From: CAYVTV01 sp964526475
GTDB lineage: Bacteria; Bacteroidota; Bacteroidia; Bacteroidales; GCA-2748055
DNA: 44,305 nucleotides
Direction of reading: 5' to 3'
Assembly: GCA_964526475.1 (NCBI GenBank)
Contig: CAZGKF010000024.1
Location: 1-44,305 of the forward strand
Shown: piece after piece, positions 17,052-26,012 of the stretch
Layout: every line of letters begins with the position of its first letter
Position numbering within the stretch: the stretch's first letter is position 1
The notes under the pieces: generated by a model
Told to the model about the DNA's origin: nothing
Database searches by the model: none
Seen by the model: only the letters and a program-made list of their open reading frames with translations
Translations under genes and position numbers: made by a program

Positions 17052-18220
17052 ATATATCTCCTGTTCATGTAAATTGCGTTACGGACAGCTGGCTTGAGAG
17101 TTTCCGTACAATTAAAGATCATTTGCAGATCACCGGGAAAGGGCATGTATTTGAGTTCAATTTTTTTTCTGGCCTCTTCATCCAGTGCATCAATATCACC
17201 AATATATCTTGCGGAAACATTATCGAAAACATTGTTAGCTCCTACAGGTTCTTTTACAATGAGCCTTTTCATGGGTTTTAATTCAGTGATCTCAACAACC
17301 CCTCTTATAGTCACTTCTTTATGCTGATGTGTTTCAATAAGGCTGGCTGTTAATGTTTTATATTTAGGGATCCTGATGTCATTTCCTGCAGTATCTTTCA
17401 TTACATTGCCCCTTGAGTCGAGAGCATAGTTAAAACCATCGGGGACTTCCTTTTTATATTCCACATCGGTTTCTTTTGTCTGGTCAGGGGTTAAAACAAT
17501 ATCTGTGAGATTGATAATTACCATATAATCATAATCGATTTCGTCATTAACATGTCTGAAGTGAAATTCAACCCATTCGCTGCTAAGCCCCTGGGTGTTA
17601 AAAGTCAGAAGCTCCTGTTCAAATTCGGGTGTTATTCCAAGCCTGGTGCTGTTAACTACCTGAACAAGTGTTTTACTTGTTCCCTTGATTTTAGCCTCAA
17701 TTATCATCTCTGTCAGACCCGGGTAAGCATCACCTGAATATTCCTGAGCTCTTACCAGTTGAAAATACGCTTCCCGGTTGGAGGCCCTGTCGGAGTTATT
17801 TAAAAGTTTCTGGCCATTGGCATAATAATATTCGGCAGCTTTGCGCTTGGCATCAACGATTTGAAGATCGTAATCGATATATTCATAGTTAATCGGACGA
17901 CCATTGAGGTTTAGAGGCAAAACTGTTCTTACTTTGGATTGTCTGGCTTTCAGATTATCGTAACGGAGAAAGATCTCATCATAGTTATTCGGATTATTTT
18001 CCAGTTTAAGATACTTGATTCTTTCCAGGTCTCTCTCATTTGCAAGCTTATATGCCCGGTCAAGTGCCTGAATGTCTTTTGTATTATCCGGTTTTTTGAT
18101 TAGTCTTTTAACAGTATTGTTGATCACAGCATCATATTGCTGGCGCTGCATTTGTTTGTTGACAGAGCCACATGAAGATACCAGGATTAATGCAATTAGA
18201 ATGAGTAAATTTTTTTTCAT
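17045..18220 (-). CDS. Hypothetical lipoprotein
   Basis: 391-residue protein with a clear lipoprotein signal (MKKNLLILIALILVSSCGS, lipidated Cys17). The first third is charged and helical (KQMQRQQYDAVINNTVKRLI, LANERDLERIKYLKLENN), perhaps TPR-like, with an AAEYYYANGQKLL segment. The C-terminal part is beta-rich, with TETDVEYKK-like stretches and RRYIQ at the end. No family function is recognised. It is a monocistronic leftward gene with ~510 bp of non-coding sequence upstream. Confidence 0.75.
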   Translation of the reverse strand: MKKNLLILIALILVSSCGSVNKQMQRQQYDAVINNTVKRLIKKPDNTKDIQALDRAYKLANERDLERIKYLKLENNPNNYDEIFLRYDNLKARQSKVRTVLPLNLNGRPINYEYIDYDLQIVDAKRKAAEYYYANGQKLLNNSDRASNREAYFQLVRAQEYSGDAYPGLTEMIIEAKIKGTSKTLVQVVNSTRLGITPEFEQELLTFNTQGLSSEWVEFHFRHVNDEIDYDYMVIINLTDIVLTPDQTKETDVEYKKEVPDGFNYALDSRGNVMKDTAGNDIRIPKYKTLTASLIETHQHKEVTIRGVVEITELKPMKRLIVKEPVGANNVFDNVSARYIGDIDALDEEARKKIELKYMPFPGDLQMIFNCTETLKPAVRNAIYMNRRYIQ

Positions 18221-18546
18221 TTTATCAAGTTGTTGAAGTTTTGAGCAATAAATTTAATAAAGAATTCTGAACTGAATCAAAATAAAAAGAATAATTGCAT
18301 ATAACAAAGCTTATTTAAATAATATTACAAGAAAACTTACGGAAAACATATGGAATAGGTTACGTCCTTTACAATATATTTTAAAAGCGGCATCTTTTTA
18401 TATAAAGATTTTTAGAAATTCAGCAATTATTTATGTATTTTTCTTAAGAATTATATTTGACAAACCTTTTGATATGACATGCCCCCAACGAGGAAGGGGA
18501 AGGCTAAGGTAGGGAAAGAGAGGGATAGTATTCAGTCTGCAAACTT
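18221..18546. other. Intergenic AT-rich region, no gene seen
   Basis: This is the leader side of the leftward lipoprotein gene. It is strongly AT-rich to about 18470, then abruptly G-rich on the plus strand (18480-18530), next to the inverted-repeat element. No coding frame is convincing. Confidence 0.4.
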
Positions 18547-18669
18547 CTTACCCCTAAATCCCCCAGGGGACTTTAAGCAGTTGTTCAGGAAGTCGGGAAC
18601 TTGGTTAAAGTATGCTAAGACTTTAAGTTAGCAACCTGGAAAAAGTCCCCTGGGGGATTTAGGGGTAAG
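18547..18669. repeat. 123-bp element with 28-bp perfect inverted repeats
   Basis: The left arm 18547-18574 (starts CTTACCCCTAAATCC, ends GGGGACTTT) and the right arm 18642-18669 are perfect reverse complements over 28 bases and enclose 67 bp. Each arm holds an internal CCCC/GGGG palindrome. It has no coding capacity. Similar CCCCTAAATCCCC-type inverted repeats are scattered in Bacteroidota genomes, from memory. It may be a MITE or a transcript-level hairpin. Confidence 0.85.
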
Positions 18670-18732
18670 TCGCACAAGCGGTTTACTTTATAATTATTTA
18701 TATAAATCAACACATCACTAAATTTTAAAAAA

Positions 18733-19533
18733 ATGAAAAAATCAACCTTTATTAACCGGCTTCTTTTGCTTTCTTCCATAGTACTCTTTTTCTCAACTTG
18801 TATTGGTAAAAAACAAAGTTCCCCGGAGTGGATAAAGTTATTTAATGGGAAGGATATGGAAGGATGGGATATTAAGATTAATGGTTTTGATCTGAACGAT
18901 AACTTTGGCAATACCTTTCGGGTTGAAGACGGGTTATTGAAAGTACGGTATGATCAATACGAAGAATTTGGAAACCGGTTCGGGCATATTTTTTACCGTG
19001 ATGAGTTTTCACATTATATTTTACGAGTGGAATACCGTTTCGTGAAAGAGCAATGCCCCGGTGGGCCGGGTTGGGCTTTCCGGAATAACGGCATTATGAT
19101 ACACGGACAATCTGCTGAAAGCATGGAGGTTGATCAAAGATTTCCTGTATCAATTGAAGTTCAGCTTTTGGGTGGAGATGGAACAAATCCCAGGTCAACA
19201 GCTAATTTATGTACCCCGGGTACAAATGTAGTTCTGGATGGCAAATTGCATCTCGACCACTGCACAAATTCCACCTCCGAAACCTATCATGGTGATCAAT
19301 GGGTTACAGTGGAAGTTGAAGTGCATGGAGGTGAAGTTATCAGGCATAAAATAGATGAGGTTGTTGTGCTGGAATATGAGAAGCCACAATTAGACGATCG
19401 TGATTCCAATTTTGAGAAACTCCTTCCCAAAAATGGAGATATCATCCTTCGAAAGGGAACTATCTCACTGCAGGCAGAAAGTCATCCAACGGATTTCCGA
19501 AAGGTAGAGTTAATGGTATTGGAAAAGGAATAG
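18733..19533 (+). CDS. DUF1080 / 3-keto-disaccharide hydrolase-domain lipoprotein
   Basis: 266-residue envelope protein. The N-terminus (MKKSTFINRLLLLSSIVLFF, then STCIGKK) is a lipoprotein signal with Cys22 as likely anchor. The rest is one concanavalin-like DUF1080 domain (PF06439): WIKLFNGKDMEGWDIKI, PGWAFRNNGIMIHGQSAESM, PVSIEVQLLGGDG and VEVEVHGGEVIRHKIDE. Members of this family act on 3-keto-sugars as hydrolases or hydratases, which gives a possible link to the exported Gfo/Idh/MocA and TIM-barrel enzymes at 3.5-5.8 kb. It is a single gene, with the 123-bp inverted-repeat element 63 bp upstream. Confidence 0.88.
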   Translation: MKKSTFINRLLLLSSIVLFFSTCIGKKQSSPEWIKLFNGKDMEGWDIKINGFDLNDNFGNTFRVEDGLLKVRYDQYEEFGNRFGHIFYRDEFSHYILRVEYRFVKEQCPGGPGWAFRNNGIMIHGQSAESMEVDQRFPVSIEVQLLGGDGTNPRSTANLCTPGTNVVLDGKLHLDHCTNSTSETYHGDQWVTVEVEVHGGEVIRHKIDEVVVLEYEKPQLDDRDSNFEKLLPKNGDIILRKGTISLQAESHPTDFRKVELMVLEKE

Positions 19534-19666
19534 CGTGAAGTTGAATGTAATATTGCTAGCGGGATTCAGATATCAATATGGATTTCTGAATTTTGTTGGT
19601 TTTATCATTCTTCGCATGACATTCTTCAGGCCTCAGTCATTTCTGATACGTTTTTAGTTTTTTTTC

Positions 19667-19674
19667 TACCTTTG
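19667..19674 (+). promoter_or_regulatory. Predicted -7 box of hflX
   Basis: TACCTTTG matches TAnnTTTG and ends 19 bp before the hflX ATG. No good -33 box is visible. Confidence 0.45.
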
Positions 19675-19693
19675 CGATCCCATAATAAAATGT

Positions 19694-20887
19694 ATGACAG
19701 AATTTTTTAGCAAAGGTATTAATCCCGAAAAAGCTTTATTGGTAGGTATTATCAGACCGCATGATGAGGAAGAGGAGATTATTGAATACCTTGATGAGCT
19801 GGCTTTTTTAACAGAAACGGCGGGGGGAACACCTGTTGCAAGAATAACGCAGAGACTTGATATCCCTAATCCCCGGACGTTTATTGGAACCGGTAAACTG
19901 CAGGAAGTTCGTATGGCAGTGGATGAAAAGGAGATTGATATGGTTATTTTCGATGATGAACTATCTCCTACCCAATTTAGAAATCTTGAGAGGGAGTTAG
20001 AGTGCAGGGTGCTCGACCGTACAAATCTTATTCTGGATATTTTCGCCACACGTGCAAAAACTGCTCATGCAAAAACGCAGGTTGAACTTGCCCAATATCA
20101 GTATCTGTTGCCACGCCTAACAAGAATGTGGACACATCTTGAACGGCAGAGAGGAGGAATTGGTCTTAGAGGACCAGGAGAAACTGAAATTGAAACCGAC
20201 CGCCGTATTATCAGGGATAAGATTACGAAGCTTAAAGTTGATCTGAAAAAAATTGATAAACAGAAATCCACACAACGTAAAAACAGAGGAAAACTGGTGA
20301 GGGCTGCCCTGGTTGGCTATACCAATGTTGGAAAATCAACTATTATGAACCTGTTAAGCAAGTCGGATGTCTTCGCTGAAAATAAACTTTTTGCAACTCT
20401 CGATACGACTGTAAGGAAAGTGGTGATCGGAAACCTGCCGTTTCTCCTCTCAGATACCGTAGGTTTTATTCGCAAATTACCGCACGACCTGGTTGAGTCC
20501 TTCAAGTCAACTCTTGACGAGGTCAGGGAGTCAGATATTTTACTTCATGTAGTGGATATTTCCCACCCGGGATTTGAGGAACAGATAATTACTGTAAGTC
20601 AGACTTTACATGAAATAGGGGCATCAGATAAGAGCGTATTTATGGTTTTTAATAAGATCGATGCGTATAACTATACTCCCAAAGAAAAAGATGATCTTAC
20701 TTCTGTAACAAGGAAAAACTGGTCACTGGAAGAACTGAAAAGAAGCTGGATGGCACGCAATCATAATGAATCGGTTTTTATCTCCGCTAAAAATAAAGAG
20801 AATATAGTAGAATTGAAGGAATTATTGTACAGGAGAATAAAGGAAATTCATATTGAAAGGTACCCCTATGATGATTTGTTGTATTAA
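19694..20887 (+). CDS. hflX: GTPase HflX
   Basis: Ribosome-associated GTPase of 397 residues, implicated in rescue or splitting of stalled 70S ribosomes under stress. The N-terminal HflX domain includes TPVARITQRLDIPNPRTFIG and GKLQEVR. The linker LERQRGGIGLRGPGETEIET is the family hallmark. The G domain has G1 VGYTNVGKSTIMNLL, G3 DTVGFIRKLPHDLVESFKST and G4 NKID. Length and order are standard. It is convergent with asd, 51 bp between stop codons. Confidence 0.97.
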   Translation: MTEFFSKGINPEKALLVGIIRPHDEEEEIIEYLDELAFLTETAGGTPVARITQRLDIPNPRTFIGTGKLQEVRMAVDEKEIDMVIFDDELSPTQFRNLERELECRVLDRTNLILDIFATRAKTAHAKTQVELAQYQYLLPRLTRMWTHLERQRGGIGLRGPGETEIETDRRIIRDKITKLKVDLKKIDKQKSTQRKNRGKLVRAALVGYTNVGKSTIMNLLSKSDVFAENKLFATLDTTVRKVVIGNLPFLLSDTVGFIRKLPHDLVESFKSTLDEVRESDILLHVVDISHPGFEEQIITVSQTLHEIGASDKSVFMVFNKIDAYNYTPKEKDDLTSVTRKNWSLEELKRSWMARNHNESVFISAKNKENIVELKELLYRRIKEIHIERYPYDDLLY

Positions 20888-20938
20888 CACATGATCTTTT
20901 ACTAAATTTATTAGTGATTAATATCATCAAGACCTTCT

Positions 20939-21928
20939 CTAAACCATACCCTTCTCTACCAAATACTCTGCAATTTGAACAGCATTTGTTGCTGCTCCTT
21001 TTCTTAAATTATCTGACACAACCCATATGTTCAGGGTATTGGGCTGAGATTCATCCCTACGTATCCTTCCAACAAACACCTCATCCCTGTTTTCACTGTC
21101 TCTTGGCATCGGATAAACCGATGATGCAGGGTCATCCTTAACAATAATACCCTCCATTTCTGAAAGCAGATCACGTACTTCATTGAGATCGAAATCTTTT
21201 TCAAATTCAATATTGACAGATTCCGAATGACCTCCGACAACCGGTACACGCACTGCAGTTGCTGTTACCCTTATTGAATCATCCCCCATGATCTTTTGGG
21301 TTTCGTTTACAAGTTTCATCTCTTCTTTTGTATATCCGTTCCCGGTGAAGATATCACACTGCGGAATACAATTTTTATCAATAACATGCGGGTAAGCCAT
21401 TTCATCTGTAATACCGTTTCTCTCATTCTCCAGCTGACGGACAGCTTTCACACCTGTCCCGGTAACCGACTGATAGGTTGAAACAACCAGCCTTTTGGCT
21501 TTGTATTTCCAGTGAAGGGGAGCCAATGCTACTACCATCTGGATGGTAGAGCAATTAGGATTTGCAATTATCTTGTCTTCTTTTGTAAGAATATCAGCAT
21601 TAATCTCCGGAACGATAAGTTTTTTACCGGGATCCATTCTCCAGGCCGAGGAATTATCAATAACGGTTATGCCTGCTTTGGCAAACTCAGGAGCCCATTG
21701 AAGGGAAGTGCCTCCACCTGCGGAGAAAATCGCAATATCTGGTTTCTTTTCAATGGCTTCCTCCATGCCAATAACTTTAAATTTATCCCCTCTGAAAATA
21801 ACTTCTTTCCCAACTGACCTTTCGGAAGCAACGGGATACAACATAGTAACCGGAAACTTTCTTTCTTCCAGAACCTTCAGCATTACCTGACCCACCAGGC
21901 CGGTTGCCCCTACAACAGCAATTTTCAT
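20939..21928 (-). CDS. asd: Aspartate-semialdehyde dehydrogenase
   Basis: NADPH-dependent reduction of aspartyl phosphate to aspartate semialdehyde, the branch point to lysine, diaminopimelate, threonine and methionine. The 329-residue protein has the Rossmann motif VVGATGLVGQVML at the N-terminus, the catalytic cysteine in NPNCSTIQMV (Cys126), FSAGGGTSLQWAPEFA, and VRVPVVGGHSESV with the active-site histidine. Length is typical. It is monocistronic. A 15-bp exact direct repeat (TAAATTTATTAGTGA) lies on both sides of the gene at 20903 and 21938. Confidence 0.97.
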   Translation of the reverse strand: MKIAVVGATGLVGQVMLKVLEERKFPVTMLYPVASERSVGKEVIFRGDKFKVIGMEEAIEKKPDIAIFSAGGGTSLQWAPEFAKAGITVIDNSSAWRMDPGKKLIVPEINADILTKEDKIIANPNCSTIQMVVALAPLHWKYKAKRLVVSTYQSVTGTGVKAVRQLENERNGITDEMAYPHVIDKNCIPQCDIFTGNGYTKEEMKLVNETQKIMGDDSIRVTATAVRVPVVGGHSESVNIEFEKDFDLNEVRDLLSEMEGIIVKDDPASSVYPMPRDSENRDEVFVGRIRRDESQPNTLNIWVVSDNLRKGAATNAVQIAEYLVEKGMV

Positions 21929-22040
21929 GATTTTTTATAAATTTATTAGTGAATAATTGAAAAATATATTATATTTATTGTTTCGCCCCAATTTTCCTTC
22001 CGGAGTTTAAATTTTCAAAAATCGTAAAAATTTTTATCAA

Positions 22041-23861
22041 GTGAAAAGTATTGCATGGCTTTTTTCATTATTGCCGTTCATTTCTTTGGGGCAGGTTACC
22101 ACAGATATTAGAAATGGCACGCTAAACGGTTGGGAACAATTTCCTGAAAAAAGGATTTTAACAGATTCTGGGTTTACCTTACCCTTATCTGCAACATTGC
22201 TATATTATGAGGCCAGACCACATGATATACTTATTAATGAAATTATGGCTGACCCTTCTCCACCTGTATATCTTCCTGAATTTGAATACCTGGAATTGTA
22301 TAACCGTTCCGCCTCTTTAATTTCCATTGAGAACTGGACTCTTGAAGTTGGCACAAGGAAATACCTCTTATCAGGACAAATGCCACCTGATGATTATTTA
22401 ATCATTACATATACAGAAGCAGTTGGACAGTTCACATCATATGGGCAGGTTAAGGGTTTATTTTCATCTGTAACTGCACTTGCAAATACAGGACAGACAT
22501 TAATATTGAAAGACCAGTATGGTGATATTATAGATGCGGTTTCTTATGAGGAAAACTGGTACAATGATCCATTTAAAAGACAGGGCGGATGGTCGCTTGA
22601 AAGAATTGACCAGGAGAATTATTGTGCCGGAAGAGAAAACTGGACAGATGCGGAATCTGTGGAAGGAGGAACTCCGGGGGAGGAAAATTCCGTGAAAAAT
22701 ATAATCCCCGATTTTGAAGCACCATTTGTAAAAGGTGTGCAGATAATATCTGAGAAGGAGATAAGGATTCTGTTTAATGAAAATATTTCACGGGATTTTT
22801 TTTATGAAGAAAATCCTTTTTCCATTTCTGGCAGTATAAATCAAATTATAAAGTTTACTCCTTCATTACCTTTTTACAACTCATGTGTTTTGGAATTAAA
22901 GGATCCTTTATTTCACGGGAAGGTATATGAGTTATTGATCAGTGATAATTTAAGGGATTGTTTGGGTAACAAACGTTCAGAACCTTTAATAGTAATGTTT
23001 GGAAAACCGGTTTCTCCGGCTTTCACAGACATAATAATCACTGAAGTACTTTATTCTCCTTACCCTGGTTGTCCGGAATTCATAGAGATCTATTGTAACA
23101 GCAATGAACTAATTGATTTGTCAGAACTTATTATTGGGGTGGATTATGGTCCGGGAAGTGAAACCAGAAAAGAATACATAGTTACTGAGCCGCAGCTATT
23201 TTTCCCCGGAGATTATCTGGCTCTAACCACGAACCCTGAAAGACTTAAGGATTATTACGATATACTTGTTCCGGAAAGCTTGTATTTAATGAAAAATATG
23301 CCCTTATTAAGAAATGACGGAGGATGTATCGAGCTAACAACCAGATCCTTGCAATTAATAGACAAATATTGTTATTCAAAAAATGATCAGTATCCCTTAT
23401 TGAATAGTGATTATGGTGTTTCCTTTGAAAGAATGTTTATCGACAGGAACCCTGGTTATAATTGTCAATGGCACTCTGCTTCTTCAGTAGCCGGATTTGC
23501 TACTCCCGGATACAAAAATTCCCAGTCTCTGAGTCTGGAGATTTTTTCTGAGACACTATCAATTGATCCACGGACATTTACTCCTGATAATGATGGGACA
23601 GATGATGTGACAGTTATTACATATCATCTGAATACGGAAGGGTTTACTGGGAATATTATGATCTTTAATGCAGCAGGAATCCTGGTGAAACATCTGGCGC
23701 GTAATGAATTACTTGGATTTACCGGAAATTTTATATGGGATGGCAGAGATGAATCGGGTCAGGTATGTAGTACCGGCATTTACCTTGTGTTATTCGATGC
23801 GTTTAATCTGAAAGGAGCGAAGATAAGGGAAAAGTCAACAGTATTGCTGGTCAGAAGATGA
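22041..23861 (+). CDS. Secreted lamin-tail-domain protein with FlgD-like C-terminus
   Basis: 606-residue extracellular or cell-surface protein starting at GTG (22041), with a signal peptide (KSIAWLFSLLPFISLGQ). Residues ~50-200 form a lamin-tail domain (ILINEIMADPSPPVYLPEFE, LYNRSASLISIENWTL, AVSYEENWY). A Big_5/SbsA-like Ig domain follows (FVKGVQIISEKEIRILFNEN, LLISDNLRDCLGNK). A second lamin-tail domain begins at IIITEVLYSPYPGCPEFIEI. The last ~90 residues are FlgD/gliding-type Ig (FTPDNDGTDDVTV, FIWDGRDESGQVCSTGIYLV), common in type IX-secreted proteins, although a standard CTD is not clear. Substrate and role are unknown; adhesion or DNA/polymer binding is possible. Confidence 0.88.
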   Translation: MKSIAWLFSLLPFISLGQVTTDIRNGTLNGWEQFPEKRILTDSGFTLPLSATLLYYEARPHDILINEIMADPSPPVYLPEFEYLELYNRSASLISIENWTLEVGTRKYLLSGQMPPDDYLIITYTEAVGQFTSYGQVKGLFSSVTALANTGQTLILKDQYGDIIDAVSYEENWYNDPFKRQGGWSLERIDQENYCAGRENWTDAESVEGGTPGEENSVKNIIPDFEAPFVKGVQIISEKEIRILFNENISRDFFYEENPFSISGSINQIIKFTPSLPFYNSCVLELKDPLFHGKVYELLISDNLRDCLGNKRSEPLIVMFGKPVSPAFTDIIITEVLYSPYPGCPEFIEIYCNSNELIDLSELIIGVDYGPGSETRKEYIVTEPQLFFPGDYLALTTNPERLKDYYDILVPESLYLMKNMPLLRNDGGCIELTTRSLQLIDKYCYSKNDQYPLLNSDYGVSFERMFIDRNPGYNCQWHSASSVAGFATPGYKNSQSLSLEIFSETLSIDPRTFTPDNDGTDDVTVITYHLNTEGFTGNIMIFNAAGILVKHLARNELLGFTGNFIWDGRDESGQVCSTGIYLVLFDAFNLKGAKIREKSTVLLVRR

Positions 23862-23880
23862 GTAGGGATGGAATGTTTTC

Positions 23881-24714
23881 TCACTCCAGTTCCCTGATAA
23901 GTTTTTCAAAGAGAAAGGTCATAAGCGGTGAGGCTTTAGCAGCAGCTTTCTGAACATCGTCAATAGATACTTTAACTATTCTGCCGGGTATTCCGAGGTC
24001 GGTAATAATGGAAATGGCAAAACATAAGATACCCATCTGATGAGCGACAACAACTTCAGGGATGGTAGACATCCCAACAGTGTCCCCTCCAATGATCCTG
24101 AAATATTCATATTCTTTAGGCGTTTCAAGCGTGGGACCTGTAACCCCGACATAACATCCGGTATGTATTTCCATGTTATTTTCTTTTGCAATCCGGAGTG
24201 CTTTACTGATAAGATTCTTATTATAGGGTTCACTCATATCAGGGAACCTTTCACCAAATTCAGGATAATGTTTACCTATTAATGGATTAGGCAGAAGATT
24301 AATATGATCGTCCTGGATCATCAGATCACCTATAGCAAAGGCAGGGTTTATTCCACCACTTGCATTGGAAATGAAAAGGTATTTAATTCCCATAAATTTC
24401 ATTATCCTTATCGGGAAGGTAATTTCCTGCATAGTATAACCTTCATAATAATGGAACCTGCCTTGCATGATCATCACTGCTTTTCCTCCCAGGTGTCCGA
24501 AAATCAATCTGCCATGATGCCCGGGAGCAGTAATTAAGGGGAAGCCTGGGATTTCCTTATATTCTAATGTACAAGATATATCAACGTCTTCAATCATCCC
24601 CCCAAGTCCTGTTCCCAGTATTATGGCCACTTCTGCATTAAAATCCGTTTTTTCCCTTATGAAGGATACTGTTTCTTTTATTGCTTTTAACATAATTTTT
24701 AATCTGTGTTTCAA
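23881..24714 (-). CDS. Purine nucleoside phosphorylase
   Basis: Cytosolic trimeric-type purine nucleoside phosphorylase, which splits inosine and guanosine into base and ribose-1-phosphate. The 277 residues contain ILGTGLGGMIED, APGHHGRLIFGHLGG, MQGRFHYYEGYTMQEITFPI, ISNASGGINPAF and GMSTIPEVVVAHQMGI. The ATG at 24714 overlaps lpxK by 77 bp; a start at the ATG at 24693 (MLKAIKETVSF) would still overlap by 56 bp and may be the real one. The order sppA-lpxK-pnp recurs in Bacteroidota from memory. Confidence 0.95.
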   Translation of the reverse strand: MKHRLKIMLKAIKETVSFIREKTDFNAEVAIILGTGLGGMIEDVDISCTLEYKEIPGFPLITAPGHHGRLIFGHLGGKAVMIMQGRFHYYEGYTMQEITFPIRIMKFMGIKYLFISNASGGINPAFAIGDLMIQDDHINLLPNPLIGKHYPEFGERFPDMSEPYNKNLISKALRIAKENNMEIHTGCYVGVTGPTLETPKEYEYFRIIGGDTVGMSTIPEVVVAHQMGILCFAISIITDLGIPGRIVKVSIDDVQKAAAKASPLMTFLFEKLIRELE

Positions 24715-25750
24715 ATTTTAAAGTATCGTCATTTAAAAAATAAACTTTTACAGGTACAAAAAACATGGCCTTTTTTATTTCTTCGGGTATATTCTGTAAG
24801 TCTTTAAGACGGACAGCATCCTTCCAGGTTGTTAAAACAATTTTATCACTGTTTGATATGGAATTAAATTTTTCTGTTAAGGTCTGAATATCGGAATCAT
24901 TATAATTATGATGATCAGGATACATCATGTCAATGATTTTGGGTGAGATACTCCGGGCGAATCTTTTCAGAGGGCGGGGATTTGCTATACCTGTAAGAAG
25001 AATTATTTCAGGCCGGGTTTCTTTTATTAATTGTGGATATGTTTCTTTATAATCAGGAAATACCGGTTTCAGAGAGCCATACTCCAGGCTTGTGAAAAAA
25101 AGGTGCTGAAATGGAGGAAGATCAAGTTCCTTCAGCATTATCCTCCGTTCTATGGGTTTTAATTTTTCCGGACATTTGGTAACAAGGATAATGTTTGCTC
25201 TATTCATTTCCGAAACAGATTCACGTAATCTTCCGGCCGGTAATAGGAAATCCTTTGTTACAGGATTATTGTAATCAACAAGAAGAATTGAAAGGCCGGG
25301 TTTAACCCATCGATGCTGATAGGCATCATCGAGAAGTATGACATCAGTCTCGGGATGAAGCAGTATTAAATTCTCTATTCCTTTAACCCTGTTTTCACAA
25401 ACTGAAACAATAATATCAGGATATCGATTTTTAATCTGACATGGTTCATCACCAATTTCCGATGGGGTGGAGTCAATATCAGCGAGAAGGAATCCCCTGG
25501 TTTTTCTCTTGTATCCTCTGCTTAATACAGCTACTTTATATTCATTATTAAGTAATTCTGTGATATACTCTGTAACAGGAGTTTTCCCTGTTCCGCCGGC
25601 TGTGATATTTCCAATTGAAATAATGGGTATATTGAATTCTTTTGAAGTAAAAATACCTATATCGAATAACCGGTTTCTTATAAATACAACAATTCCATAA
25701 ATGAAGCTCAATGGCAGCAGTAATATTTTTATGAACGGATTATTGGCCAT
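24638..25750 (-). CDS. lpxK: Tetraacyldisaccharide 4'-kinase LpxK
   Basis: Inner-membrane kinase that phosphorylates the 4' position of the lipid A disaccharide. The 370-residue protein has an N-terminal hydrophobic segment (ILLLPLSFIYGIVVFIRN), then the P-loop ISIGNITAGGTGKTPVTEYI, VAVLSRGYKRKTRGF, VILLDDAYQHRWV and the Lys/Asp-rich C-terminal half with FPDHH-like MYPDHHNYNDSDI. Length is usual. The gene overlaps pnp downstream. A -7-like TATTTTTG lies at 25822-25815, suggesting it can be transcribed independently of sppA. Confidence 0.96.
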   Translation of the reverse strand: MANNPFIKILLLPLSFIYGIVVFIRNRLFDIGIFTSKEFNIPIISIGNITAGGTGKTPVTEYITELLNNEYKVAVLSRGYKRKTRGFLLADIDSTPSEIGDEPCQIKNRYPDIIVSVCENRVKGIENLILLHPETDVILLDDAYQHRWVKPGLSILLVDYNNPVTKDFLLPAGRLRESVSEMNRANIILVTKCPEKLKPIERRIMLKELDLPPFQHLFFTSLEYGSLKPVFPDYKETYPQLIKETRPEIILLTGIANPRPLKRFARSISPKIIDMMYPDHHNYNDSDIQTLTEKFNSISNSDKIVLTTWKDAVRLKDLQNIPEEIKKAMFFVPVKVYFLNDDTLKFETQIKNYVKSNKRNSILHKGKNGF

Positions 25751-25827
25751 GCAGGCATTTTTTTAGAAAACAGAGAACTGTTTAACATATAATTTTTGTC
25801 AATAAGAAAACTATCAAAAATATTAAA

Positions 25828-25921
25828 ATGCCAGCGCTCATCCCTCAATTACTCACTTCGTTCGTGAGATCGCTTCGCTAAGTTGCCTAAAGGGGAGGTC
25901 ATAGCGCAAGTGAGTTAGCTT
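25828..25921. repeat. Hairpin-rich intergenic insert between sppA and lpxK
   Basis: The sequence has ACTCACTT near 25850 and AAGTGAGT near 25906 as inverted arms around a GC-richer core, including CACTTCGTTCGTGAGATCGC. It runs directly into the half-copy repeat at 25922. No coding frame. Confidence 0.45.
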
Positions 25922-25984
25922 GAGGCTGTCTCAAAAGTCCTGTGACTTTAGAATTAACTTCCAATTTGTAAGTTATTCTATGAA
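25922..25984 (+). repeat. Half copy of 87-bp inverted-repeat element
   Basis: It begins with GAGGCTGTCTCAAAAG and follows the same sequence as the half copy at 8239-8300 (GACTTTAGAATT, then CAATTTGTAAGTTATTCTAT), with scattered substitutions. No inverted end is found, and the sequence runs up to the sppA 3' end at 26013. Confidence 0.7.
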
Positions 25985-26012
25985 AACCTGGGAGAGAAAT
26001 ACTGATTCTATG

